Shown here: positions 26,634 through 34,528 of the stretch, piece by piece | Layout of the letters: each line of letters begins with the position of its first letter | Position numbering within the stretch: position 1 is the first letter of the stretch | Source: Bacillota bacterium | GTDB taxonomy: Bacteria > Bacillota > SHA-98 > Ch115 > JABLXJ01 | Assembly (NCBI GenBank): GCA_012839815.1 | Contig: DUMQ01000008.1 | Span: 1 to 40,609 of the forward strand | DNA: 40,609 nt | Reading direction: 5' to 3' | Notes under the pieces: model-generated | The model's input: only the letters and a program-made list of their open reading frames with translations | What the model was told of the DNA's origin: nothing | Database searches by the model: none | Made by a program: the position numbers and the translations under genes

Positions 26634-27086
26634 ATTGAGGTTTCCGATCCCTTCGCTTCATTTTTGCTCTATAAATAAATTTATAAGCGATTTATAAGCG
26701 TTATATATAAGTTTATAAACTATTTATTTATAAACTATCTATCTCTCTTATAAACCGTCTCTGGGTTAGAATTTGATATGATTTTTCTGCCTGGCCCGAT
26801 TAATAGGTTTCAATTGAATTAATCAATGAAAGGCAAGATAGTTACTGTGGGGCATCGTTTTATCTAAGAAGATATCGATTTCTGCAATGGATTTCTGAAA
26901 TCGATTGCTTAAATATATATTTCTATATACCCATCAAAAATCCTTCTTTATGGATGCAATAATTTTGGCGGGGCCGGCCCACGCCGGGATCATCGTGGGA
27001 TGCGTATCTTGAGGGACAGGGAGTTATATCAGTTACGCATAGAATCAACACCTGAACGAACGGCGACAGCACCCTACACCGAACGC
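26634..27086. promoter_or_regulatory. AT-rich control region upstream of the LacI regulator
   Basis: No gene is visible. The part next to the regulator (26660-26760) is built from repeated TTTATAA words, including the perfect 12-bp palindrome AGTTTATAAACT (26710-26721). TTCAATTGAA near 26810 is another palindrome. ATCGATTTC (26874-26882) and GAAATCGAT (26897-26905) make a 9-bp inverted repeat with a 14-base gap. Any of these may be an operator, and no single promoter can be chosen. From about 26960 to 27086 I see nothing. Confidence 0.4.
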
Positions 27087-27224
27087 TCACTTAACTGGCT
27101 GCTCTCTAATCAGCGCCTGGCGCACAGTCTCCAATACAAAGCTGGCGTCCCTGATAGCCTCTTCAGCATCAGCGAGGTCGTATTCTTCCGTGGGAATGAA
27201 ATCCTCGGCCCCGCGGAAGTGAGC
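27087..27224 (-). pseudogene. C-terminal remnant of a HEPN-domain protein
   Basis: Directly after the nucleotidyltransferase gene, a stretch of 45 codons ends in a stop and reads AEDFIPTEEYDLADAEEAIR followed by a helix ending RQALIREQPVK. This resembles the last two helices of HEPN proteins that pair with minimal nucleotidyltransferases. Two adjacent TGA codons lie immediately before it in the same frame, and there is no start, no catalytic R-x4-H region and no room for the N-terminal half before 27235. The simplest reading is a deletion that removed the first two-thirds of a HEPN gene. Identification rests on a short segment, so confidence is moderate. Confidence 0.5.
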
Positions 27225-27234
27225 TCATCAATCC

Positions 27235-27750
27235 TCACAATTCTACTCCCCCCAGAAACCGGTTCGTTTGCCACTCCCAGGTATTGTTGCGCCTGACCTT
27301 GCGCGCCCCCGCCTTGCGCAAAAGGGCGGCCATGGCTGTTATGATGTGTCCGATTATACCCTTAGGATCGCTCACCACTATGTGGTGGGCCACCAGGTCA
27401 AAGTAGATGGGTTGGACCTTGAGTGCTTCGGTCTCGGTCAGGATATAGGGTGACAACTCGCAGAGAATATCTTCCTCATCATAGAGGCGCTGGGCTAGGT
27501 CCTCATGTTTCAGCTCGATCCCTTCGATGAATTCCGTCAGGCGTTCCCGACGCCGCGGCGCCTCCTGCAGGATGATCAAAAGGTCGAGATCGGAATTCTT
27601 ACGATTTTCCCCGCGCGCATACGAGCCGAATATTGCGAGGCCGGAAAGATTTTTCCCATAGTAATGCAGGATCTCACTCAGTATCGAATCAATATACTGG
27701 CGATGCATCGGCGAGAAAGTCCGGAGTTGTCTCACAACCTCCAGAGCCAT
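27235..27750 (-). CDS. Minimal nucleotidyltransferase (MNT) family protein
   Basis: Polymerase-beta-fold nucleotidyltransferase of 171 residues. The active-site pattern is intact: FGSYARGENRKNSDLDLLI, i.e. GS followed by DxD. In MNT/HEPN toxin-antitoxin pairs this protein is the antitoxin and modifies the HEPN nuclease with nucleotides. Here the partner survives only as a fragment (27087-27224). GAGGTGG five bases before ATG 27750 gives the preferred start; the frame is open to GTG 27822. The C-terminus ends in an Trp-containing GGVEL tail common in this family. With its partner broken, the gene may be decaying or have another role. Confidence 0.78.
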   Translation of the reverse strand: MALEVVRQLRTFSPMHRQYIDSILSEILHYYGKNLSGLAIFGSYARGENRKNSDLDLLIILQEAPRRRERLTEFIEGIELKHEDLAQRLYDEEDILCELSPYILTETEALKVQPIYFDLVAHHIVVSDPKGIIGHIITAMAALLRKAGARKVRRNNTWEWQTNRFLGGVEL

Positions 27751-27859
27751 TTCAACCACCTCTTGCAACTGCGCGGGGTCCCGGACTTGACGTGCAGGGT
27801 CTGTGACCCCTTCATGGCCCACCCGATATGGGCTATACAGTTAATGCCAGCCCGGCATT

Positions 27860-28327
27860 TTATCCGCCGTGCAGATATCTTTTCAAGATCTGGGCCTTCT
27901 CCGGCCTGCCTAACTTCAGATATGCATGGTACTCATAATCCAAGGACAGGACCGGGATTTGCATCCCGTCAATCTCGATAATACTCCTGTGTAAGTCCAG
28001 ATTCACGGGCTCCCATGTCCCATCATCAAGTCGTTTCTGAATATCACCCATGATCTCGACCCTTATCCCATCTATCATTAATACCCCGAAATCCGAGCGA
28101 ATCCTCTCCGCAGAGGAGAAGGCCACCTTCCTCGTCACAAACTCGGGAAAACGCCTTTCAATTTCATATGCTCCGGCCCTATCGGTTTGGATATCTATAT
28201 CGTTGGGCTTAACGGGTATCCCCTGCAGAGCAAAACTGAGGCTACCCGTAAGTACCCATTTGACCTTATTGTCGCTCAGTCGAGTGCATATCTCACGGAG
28301 GACCTTGAGGTATATCGGGTCAACCAT
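27860..28327 (-). CDS. Nucleotidyltransferase-fold protein
   Basis: Protein of 155 residues with an abbreviated nucleotidyltransferase core: WVLTGSLSFALQGIPVKPNDIDI, giving GS and the DxD pair, then a beta-rich part with VEIMGDIQKRL. Related proteins include AbiEii-like nucleotidyltransferases and stand-alone proteins of unknown function found near toxin-antitoxin genes. GGTGAG lies eight bases before ATG 28327. It is upstream of and co-oriented with the MNT gene (110 bases to its favoured start). No HEPN or AbiEi-type partner is adjacent, so I do not assign a toxin role. Confidence 0.7.
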   Translation of the reverse strand: MVDPIYLKVLREICTRLSDNKVKWVLTGSLSFALQGIPVKPNDIDIQTDRAGAYEIERRFPEFVTRKVAFSSAERIRSDFGVLMIDGIRVEIMGDIQKRLDDGTWEPVNLDLHRSIIEIDGMQIPVLSLDYEYHAYLKLGRPEKAQILKRYLHGG

Positions 28328-28462
28328 CGATGCGTCTCACCAGTCCTTTGAGCCACGCAGACGCCCCCTTCACTTCACACGCCGAGGGGCAAGGCCGGGG
28401 TTCATATGCCGCACAGTGGCCGAGGATATGGGACCGAGATAGATATGAGCATACACTTGAAC

Positions 28463-28585
28463 CTATTTTCCCCCTCCGGGGAATAAGCGCGTTATCATCT
28501 TCGTCAATGCGTAGAATACTATCATGGCAAGAAAGGTCAACGAAATACCACGCACCATGATTTCAAGAGTTTGAGCGACGACCAC
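28463..28585 (-). CDS. Small membrane subunit, OadG/gamma-like, of Na+-pumping decarboxylase
   Basis: A 40-residue peptide starting at GTG 28585 with GGAGGGG six bases upstream, 50 bases behind the beta-subunit gene on the same strand. It begins VVAQTLEIMVRG, has one clear transmembrane helix (about residues 13-29, ISLTFLAMIVFYALTKM) and ends in a charged, Gly-rich tail. Gamma subunits of oxaloacetate and methylmalonyl-CoA decarboxylases are small single-span proteins that hold the complex together and are encoded next to beta. Here the soluble Pro-rich, zinc-binding tail of OadG is missing, so it is among the shortest imaginable versions. Size, position and the membrane helix support the call; sequence similarity is weak. 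Confidence 0.6.
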   Translation of the reverse strand: MVVAQTLEIMVRGISLTFLAMIVFYALTKMITRLFPGGGK

Positions 28586-28635
28586 GACCAACCCCTCCGT
28601 ACCTTAACATAAAGCCTCCCATACTGAGGCCTACC

Positions 28636-29745
28636 CTATGCCATGGGACCTACGAGCGACAGGATAACGCCGCCTGCGACGATGGAACCTATCTGGCCTG
28701 CGACATTGGCCCCAACCGATTGCATGAGGATAAAATTCTGGGGGTCCTCTCTTTGTGCGAGCTTATGGATAACCCTGGCCGACATCGGAAACGCGGATAT
28801 GCCAGCGGCGCCGACCATGGGGTTTATTTTATGCTTCAAAAAGATGTTCAACAGCTTAGCAAATAGCACGCCTCCTGCCGTATCGAGCACAAAGGCAATC
28901 AACCCCATGCCCAGTATCATCAAGGTTGCAGGTGTGAGAAACCTGTCTGCTGTCATTGTCGAACCGATTGTAATACCCAGGACCAAGGTTACGAGGTCTG
29001 CAAGATCATTTTGGGCGGCCCTCGATAGCTTATCCAGCACTCCACACTCCCGGATCAGGTTGCCAAACATAAGGGAGCCGACGAGAGCCACGCTCATAGG
29101 GGCCAGTATACCTGCAACCACTGTCACCATAATCGGAAACAGTATTCTCGCGCGCCTCGACACCCTAACCAGATTCAGGTCCATACGCATCCTGCGCTCT
29201 TCGGGAGTGGTAAGTGCTGTTATAACCGGAGGCTGTATCACCGGGACGAGAGCCATGTAAGAATATGCTGCAACGGATATGGGGCCCAGGAGCTGAGGCG
29301 CAAACAGGTTCGCAACATATATAGATGTTGGTCCATCTGCCGCGCCTATTATTCCTATAGACGCCGCCTCCTTTAGGCTGAATCCTAGCGAGGCTCCCAG
29401 TATCGTCGTCAAGAATATGCCGAGCTGGGCTGCGGCCCCGAAGAAAATCATCGCCGGCTGCTGCAGCAGCGGGCCGAAATCGATCATCGCGCCGACGGCT
29501 ATGAATATCAAAACAGGGAATAGTTCGGTCTTGATCCCGGCGTTATAAAGCAATGTCAGAAAGCCGCCGTTACCAATGGCCGATGACATGGGGATATTGG
29601 CCAAAATTGCACCGAACCCTATCGGCAACAGCAGCATGGGTTCATAATCCTTTTTTATGGCGAGGTATATAAGCACCCCACCAACTACAAACATAATGAG
29701 GTTGCCGGCTGATAGATTACCCAGCGCCTGAAACCATCCTTGCAC
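28636..29745 (-). CDS. Sodium-translocating decarboxylase beta subunit (OadB/MmdB/GcdB type)
   Basis: Integral membrane subunit that couples decarboxylation of a carboxybiotin group to export of Na+. 369 residues with about ten hydrophobic spans. Family marks: KKDYEPMLLLPIGFGAILANIP, FPVLIFIAVGAMIDFGPLL (with the conserved Asp), GAADGPTSIYVANLFAP, and NPMVGAAGISAFPMSARV near the end. It starts at GTG 29745 behind GGGGGT and an excellent promoter (29795-29823). A small gamma-like gene follows. No alpha (carboxyltransferase) or biotin-carrier gene is in the window, so the decarboxylated acid cannot be told; oxaloacetate, methylmalonyl-CoA and glutaconyl-CoA enzymes share this subunit. Confidence 0.93.
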   Translation of the reverse strand: MQGWFQALGNLSAGNLIMFVVGGVLIYLAIKKDYEPMLLLPIGFGAILANIPMSSAIGNGGFLTLLYNAGIKTELFPVLIFIAVGAMIDFGPLLQQPAMIFFGAAAQLGIFLTTILGASLGFSLKEAASIGIIGAADGPTSIYVANLFAPQLLGPISVAAYSYMALVPVIQPPVITALTTPEERRMRMDLNLVRVSRRARILFPIMVTVVAGILAPMSVALVGSLMFGNLIRECGVLDKLSRAAQNDLADLVTLVLGITIGSTMTADRFLTPATLMILGMGLIAFVLDTAGGVLFAKLLNIFLKHKINPMVGAAGISAFPMSARVIHKLAQREDPQNFILMQSVGANVAGQIGSIVAGGVILSLVGPMA

Positions 29746-29794
29746 CAGTGTTACCCCCTGACCCGTACCTCAATAGAGGTTGATTACCTACACA

Positions 29795-29823
29795 AGTATA
29801 TATTCGGGTCTCAGGGGTGTCAA
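29795..29823 (-). promoter_or_regulatory. Sigma-A promoter for the decarboxylase beta/gamma genes
   Basis: On the minus strand: TTGACA (29823-29818), a 17-base spacer and TATACT (29800-29795). Transcription would start near 29788, about 45 bases before the GTG of the beta-subunit gene. Confidence 0.75.
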
Positions 29824-29830
29824 GGTTTTG

Positions 29831-29850
29831 TGTAAATTTATGTAAATTTA
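29831..29850. repeat. Perfect 10-bp tandem duplication
   Basis: TGTAAATTTA is repeated exactly (29831-29840, 29841-29850) in the spacer between the radical SAM gene end and the decarboxylase promoter. Confidence 0.85.
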
Positions 29851-29861
29851 GCCTGCAGGTC

Positions 29862-31268
29862 TCAAGACGGGCGGCTTGCCTGGATATTAAGGTAGCTGGA
29901 TGGTGTGATGAAGCTCCAGCCGCACTCTAAGAGCCTGAGAAGATGCTTCCATGAAATACGCCCTGTTGCAAGGTTCTTGATGAGATGGCCCATGCTCTTG
30001 AGGATATACTCGGGCCTCCGGTAGGCGGAAATGTAAAGCCGGGCCAGCTCCCTGTAAAAATCATCGAGTTTCAGCCGCGTAGGTAAGACAGCGTGCATGA
30101 AATCGTAAAGTTCAAGATTGGCTGTGGTTAGCTTCTCCTTCATCCTGGCGTAGAGCTCCGTTCCTGGCAGCGGGGTCAACACCGAAAATGATGGGGTATA
30201 GATTCTCTTGTCTCTTATGTACTGCCGCAGCCTGGCGAAATCATTGCGATCATATTGGGGATCGACGATGAAGGACGCCACCACGCCGATGTTATGTTTA
30301 TTCAAAATATCCAGGGCCTTTTCGTTATTGGCGACACTATTCCGCTTCTCTACGGATTGAAGTTCGTCCTCGCTTGCCTTTTCGAATCCGATGAAAACCT
30401 TAAATAACCCGGCCTCTTTCCAGAGGGGAATAAGATCCGGGTGTTTCACGATGGTGTCGCTTCGGGCCTGGAATGTAATTTTCTTCTTTATCCGGGCGTT
30501 CCTCAAGCCCATGGCTACCTCCTCAGCCCGCTCAACATTCATCAGGAAGTTGTCATCGGTTATAAGCACATACTCCTCGCCGACCTCCGAAAGCTCTTCC
30601 ACGACGCGCGCCGCGCTCTTGGTGCGGCACCTCCCCTTGTAAAACCTCCAAACGCTGCAAAAGTTGCACCTGTAGGGGCATCCCCGCGCCGTCTCCAGGG
30701 CTGCCGTCGGCTTTTGGAAACCGAGGAAATAGGCGTTTCTATAGCTATGTGTGAGGTCACGGGCTGGCTTTGGCAGCTTGTCCATATCAAGAATACCGTC
30801 CCGGTCGCCGGTGAACACCTGACACCCATCTTTGTTTATCACGAGACCCCTAACCCCTGCGATATCCCCCCCTTGCTCGAGGCAGCGCAGGGCCTCGGCC
30901 GTCGTGGCTTCACCCTCACCCACTACGACGAAATCAATAGAGGGGTCAAGGAAATCAGAAGGGTTCAGGGAGGCATGATGCCCCCCCACAAAAATGTTGA
31001 CTCCTTTGCGGGTATCCTTCACGGCGCGCGCTATAGATATGGTCTGGTAGACATCAATAGTAAATGAACAGCTTATCCCGCAGGCGTCCGGTGAAAACTC
31101 CTTAACCACCGGTATGAGATTCCCCTTATCGAAAAGATCCAGGATCCTTACCTCGTGCTCGGGCTCGAGCGCCCCCGCGACCATCTCGAGCCCCAGGGGC
31201 TCGATAACGGACATGCTCTTGAACCCGACCCCCGCTCCCTGCCTCGGTTGAATGAGCAGAACCTTCAT
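29862..31268 (-). CDS. B12-binding-domain radical SAM protein
   Basis: 468-residue enzyme with an N-terminal cobalamin-binding Rossmann domain (about 1-140; MKVLLIQPRQG, VGGHHASLNP, VVVGEGE) followed by a radical SAM domain with the cluster motif CPYRCNFC, then a helical C-terminal region. Proteins of this layout carry out methylations and carbon-carbon bond chemistry on unreactive carbons in lipids, tetrapyrroles and natural products. The cobalamin domain lacks the DxHxxG histidine that would make it base-off/His-on, as is usual in this class. A strong GGAGGTGATC lies upstream of ATG. It follows the second radical SAM gene by 25 bases in the same direction. The substrate is not evident. Confidence 0.9.
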   Translation of the reverse strand: MKVLLIQPRQGAGVGFKSMSVIEPLGLEMVAGALEPEHEVRILDLFDKGNLIPVVKEFSPDACGISCSFTIDVYQTISIARAVKDTRKGVNIFVGGHHASLNPSDFLDPSIDFVVVGEGEATTAEALRCLEQGGDIAGVRGLVINKDGCQVFTGDRDGILDMDKLPKPARDLTHSYRNAYFLGFQKPTAALETARGCPYRCNFCSVWRFYKGRCRTKSAARVVEELSEVGEEYVLITDDNFLMNVERAEEVAMGLRNARIKKKITFQARSDTIVKHPDLIPLWKEAGLFKVFIGFEKASEDELQSVEKRNSVANNEKALDILNKHNIGVVASFIVDPQYDRNDFARLRQYIRDKRIYTPSFSVLTPLPGTELYARMKEKLTTANLELYDFMHAVLPTRLKLDDFYRELARLYISAYRRPEYILKSMGHLIKNLATGRISWKHLLRLLECGWSFITPSSYLNIQASRPS

Positions 31269-31293
31269 AACCTACCGATCACCTCCCAAATTC

Positions 31294-32691
31294 TTAGCGT
31301 TGGACCGCGACCTCTTCCCGTTCCTGCAAGCCTCGCCGCCTCGCTGCCCTCTGCTCCCAGATGGGGTCAGAAACCTCCTTCCAGCGCTCGGCCCGCTCAT
31401 CAAGGGCGTTCGCCACATCGTCATCAAACACCCCATCCGCACCCGGGTGAGTGGGATGAGCACCCGTCTCTTTAACAATCTCCCGCAAGACCCTGGGCTC
31501 ATCTATTAAAGGACATGGCCGGAGCAGGTTATCGCTCACGGGCTGGTGCCGCTGATAAGACCTGAACAACGGGGATAGGAGGATGTCCCTCAAACTCTTG
31601 TCTTTTATGTTGTCCACAGCAAAATGCACAAATGCGCATGGCTCAACATCGCCTTTTGCTGTTATGTGGAAATAGCGCCTGCCGCCTGCTATGCACCCTC
31701 CGGTCAACTCGCCGTCGTTCCAGAAATCTGCAACCTGGATGGGCTTGGTGCGCCGTATATATGGCACGCGTTCAGCAAGGTATGCTCGCTGTTCTGGTGT
31801 GACCATCAATCTGAGGTCAGGATCCCGGCCGATAGGTATGTAATGAAATGACCACCCGTAGAGGGCTCCCTTTTGGATCATGAGATCTATAAATTCGTCG
31901 CTAAAGGCCTCGTAGGCATTCTCGCTCGTGATCGTTATGCTAAAGCCAAATATGGCGCCATGACGCTTCAAGTTATCCATGGCGCTCATGATTCGATCAA
32001 AAGTCCCCGGTCCACGGCGGGCGTCGGTCCGCTCGCGATTCCCCTCAATGCTGATTGCAGGAGAAATATTGCCGAGTTCAACCATTCTAGCGGCCATCTC
32101 ATCATCGATCAACGTGCCGTTAGTATAAAGCATAAACGCGACATCTCTGTGTTTTTCAGCGATCTCGAACAGGTGAGGGTAAAGCATGGGCTCGCCACCT
32201 GACATGACGATATAATAAATGCCCATCTCTTTAGCCTCTGAGATGATCCGGTCCAGGAGATCGAAGCTCATGGTATCATGCTTCGAATACTCCCCCGCCC
32301 AGCATCCCTTGCATTTCAGGTTGCACGCGCTTGTCGGGTCGATGAGAATGGTCCATGGCACCTGTACGCCCAGCTCGCTGGCTAATTGTCTTTGCCTTGG
32401 AATCCCGAAAAGAATCGCGTTGACAAAGTAGTTCACCAAAAGGCGCCTTATAACATTGGGATTGGTTTGAGCAAAGATTCGCCTTACGTATTCTTTCAAG
32501 GCGGGGTTTAGCTGAATAGCTTGCTTGAGTTCAGCAATCTGGCGCCTGTGGGCCGGGCTTGGAGCGAACTTCCTTCCGAGATCGAACAGCCACATCAGAT
32601 TCCTTTCCGGTGAACGTCCAACGTATTCAACGATATGTTGCAATAGCATCTCGGCGGCGTAGCGTTTGACACTGTTAACATTACCTAGCAC
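31294..32691 (-). CDS. Radical SAM protein with SPASM-like C-terminus
   Basis: 465-residue radical SAM enzyme. A helical N-terminal region of about 100 residues precedes the core: IDPTSACNLKCKGCWAGEYS (CxxxCxxC, binds the 4Fe-4S cluster and SAM), the SAM-contacting YIVMSGGEPML, and SISIEG. The C-terminal part has cysteines in GGCIAGGRRYFHI, VEPCAFVHF and RPCPLID, as expected for an auxiliary cluster. The family is common in clostridia and archaea, mostly uncharacterised. Start: GTG 32691 with GAGGTG six bases upstream; the frame is open to GTG 32724. It is the first gene of a two-gene operon with the B12-type radical SAM protein, suggesting joint action on one product. Confidence 0.88.
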   Translation of the reverse strand: MLGNVNSVKRYAAEMLLQHIVEYVGRSPERNLMWLFDLGRKFAPSPAHRRQIAELKQAIQLNPALKEYVRRIFAQTNPNVIRRLLVNYFVNAILFGIPRQRQLASELGVQVPWTILIDPTSACNLKCKGCWAGEYSKHDTMSFDLLDRIISEAKEMGIYYIVMSGGEPMLYPHLFEIAEKHRDVAFMLYTNGTLIDDEMAARMVELGNISPAISIEGNRERTDARRGPGTFDRIMSAMDNLKRHGAIFGFSITITSENAYEAFSDEFIDLMIQKGALYGWSFHYIPIGRDPDLRLMVTPEQRAYLAERVPYIRRTKPIQVADFWNDGELTGGCIAGGRRYFHITAKGDVEPCAFVHFAVDNIKDKSLRDILLSPLFRSYQRHQPVSDNLLRPCPLIDEPRVLREIVKETGAHPTHPGADGVFDDDVANALDERAERWKEVSDPIWEQRAARRRGLQEREEVAVQR

Positions 32692-33067
32692 AGCTTTCAC
32701 CTCGCTAGAAAGTCTATGCAACACTGATCGTTATATCCATAATCATATCCATATCCACCATATGCATGATATACCGGCCATTGCAAGATATACCATATGG
32801 AAAAGACAAAGAAGATATATCAGATATATCATTAGATGGTGGCAGATATGCCTGATGTAGCTATAGTAATCCCCATTTTCTCCTTACATCATACCAGCAT
32901 CATATTCTACATTATTAATGCCAACTAGATTAATGCCAGCTAGCGTCCACAGCTCATATCAGGACCCTCCTTTTTTATCCGAATTTTGCAAGCCCTGGGG
33001 GTTTGCGATCCTATTACCATTTTACAACTAACCTCGCAGAAAAACAATAAAAGCCGCGGCATTGCCT
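32692..33067. other. AT-rich spacer between galK and the radical SAM operon
   Basis: No gene. The half next to the radical SAM gene is rich in ATATCC/GATATATC words, including the direct repeat GATATATCAGATATATCA near 32813-32830, and presumably holds the promoter of that operon, although no clear hexamer pair is visible. TTAATGCCA(A/G)CTAG occurs twice at about 32917-32943. The half next to galK contains GCCGCGGC followed (minus strand) by TTTTATTGTTTTT; the stem is too short to call a terminator. Confidence 0.4.
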
Positions 33068-34288
33068 TTAAACGAGCAACTCCATGGCTCCATCCTCGGC
33101 CGATGTAACATATATTTTCAGCCTCCCTGCCCTCTCTTCGCCTGCGGCGCGGGCATACGCTTCCGGCATGGCCGCGCAAAAACCATCAACGGCGTCCTCC
33201 TCAACCAGATTTACAGTGCACCCGCCAAACCCCGCACCCGTCATGCGCGCGCCCAGGACACCCCTCAACCCGCGCGCGATGTCCACGAGGGCATCGAGCT
33301 CGGGACAGCTCACCTCGTAGAGGTCGCGCAGGCTTTCATGGGATTCATACATCAACCTCCCAAAGGCGGCGATATCGCCGGCTTTAAGAACCTCAACACT
33401 CCTCTGCACCCTGGTGTTTTCATAAATAACATGGGCGCACCTTTTCCGCACCACTGGCGGCAATTCACCGCCATATTCCTCGAACTCCTCCACGGGCACA
33501 TCGCGCAGGGCTATGATGTCCGGCAGGACGCTTCTAAAATAAGCTACGCCGGCCTCGCATTCCCGCCTCCTGTTGTTATACTCCGAATCAACCAGGCCCC
33601 GGCGCACGCCGCTGTCACAGATAACAATCCTCATGCCCCTTGAAGGGAGCGGAACCTGCTCGTAAGCGCGTGTGCGGCAATCGAGGAAAAGTGCGTGCCC
33701 TTGCCGGGCCATGCGAGAGGCGAACTGATCCATGATACCGCAACTCACCCCGACAAAGTCATTTTCCGCCTGCTGGCAAAGTAAAGCCATTTCAACAGGA
33801 TCCATTGGGAAATCGCTGACCAATTGGGCAGCATAGCAGCTCGCCACCTCAAAAGCAGCCGACGAGCTCAAGCCTGCCCCCTGGGGGACGTCCCCTGTTA
33901 CAAGGGCGTTCATCCCCTTTAACCGGATGCCCCGGTCCTCCAGCATCTTCAGGACCCCCCGGAAATAGTTGGTCCACCGGTGTTCGACATCATACTGGAT
34001 CTGGTCCAGATTAAACTCAACCTGGATATCATATTCGACGGAATAAAGCTTTACAACCCTGTCAGGCCGGGGTTGGGCGGCCACTATGACCTGGCGGTCT
34101 ATTGCCACCGGCAGCACATACCCATCGTTGTAATCAGTATGTTCTCCGATGAGGTTCACGCGGCCCGGCGCTCTCGCGATCCTCACTCCGTCTGCATTGC
34201 CATAGATGCGCGAGAAAACGGCGCGCACAGATCCGGCCGTAACTGGCATCTTCTCTGTGGCTGGCATCTTCTTCTCTATAGCTCGCAT
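33068..34288 (-). CDS. galK: Galactokinase
   Basis: Phosphorylates D-galactose at C1 with ATP, first step of the Leloir pathway. 406 residues of the GHMP kinase fold. The galactokinase signature GRVNLIGEHTDYNDGYVLP (42-60) is complete, as are the ATP loop PQGAGLSSSAAFEVA (about 132-146) and the third motif ARMTGAGFGGCTVNLV near the C-terminus. The extreme N-terminus carries a tandem duplication (EKMPATEKMPV), so it is a few residues longer than usual; translation could start at any of three in-frame ATGs (34288, 34267, 34249). It lies downstream of galT in the same direction with a 240-base repeat-rich spacer. No galE or galactose transporter is next to them. Confidence 0.95.
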   Translation of the reverse strand: MRAIEKKMPATEKMPVTAGSVRAVFSRIYGNADGVRIARAPGRVNLIGEHTDYNDGYVLPVAIDRQVIVAAQPRPDRVVKLYSVEYDIQVEFNLDQIQYDVEHRWTNYFRGVLKMLEDRGIRLKGMNALVTGDVPQGAGLSSSAAFEVASCYAAQLVSDFPMDPVEMALLCQQAENDFVGVSCGIMDQFASRMARQGHALFLDCRTRAYEQVPLPSRGMRIVICDSGVRRGLVDSEYNNRRRECEAGVAYFRSVLPDIIALRDVPVEEFEEYGGELPPVVRKRCAHVIYENTRVQRSVEVLKAGDIAAFGRLMYESHESLRDLYEVSCPELDALVDIARGLRGVLGARMTGAGFGGCTVNLVEEDAVDGFCAAMPEAYARAAGEERAGRLKIYVTSAEDGAMELLV

Positions 34289-34444
34289 CTTCCCGTTCGC
34301 TCCCCTCTACCTTATTTGCTGCCTTCATTTGCTGTCTTCTGTCATCCGTCGTCCCTCATGCCCCTCATCGCCCCCCGTGCGCGCTTATCGTTTCGTGCGC
34401 CTTCATCGCCTCGTGCCCCTCGTCGTGTCCTTGACTTTACACTT

Positions 34445-34470
34445 TACCATACTACTCTACCATACTACTC
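34445..34470. repeat. Perfect 13-bp tandem duplication
   Basis: TACCATACTACTC is repeated exactly (34445-34457, 34458-34470) in the galT-galK spacer, in a pyrimidine-rich low-complexity region (34310-34500). Confidence 0.85.
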
Positions 34471-34528
34471 TTCATAGACCTGCCATATTGCTCTCCATGA
34501 ATAGGGCTTAATTCCCGTCTCAGCTAAG

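Noticed and set aside
27860-28327. AbiE-type toxin-antitoxin system
   Set aside because: Only a nucleotidyltransferase-fold protein is present; there is no AbiEi-like partner.
29862-32691. Assignment of the radical SAM pair to hopanoid or membrane-spanning lipid synthesis
   Set aside because: No squalene/hopene or ether-lipid genes are adjacent, and the sequences do not match HpnH motifs that I can recall; the idea remains untested.
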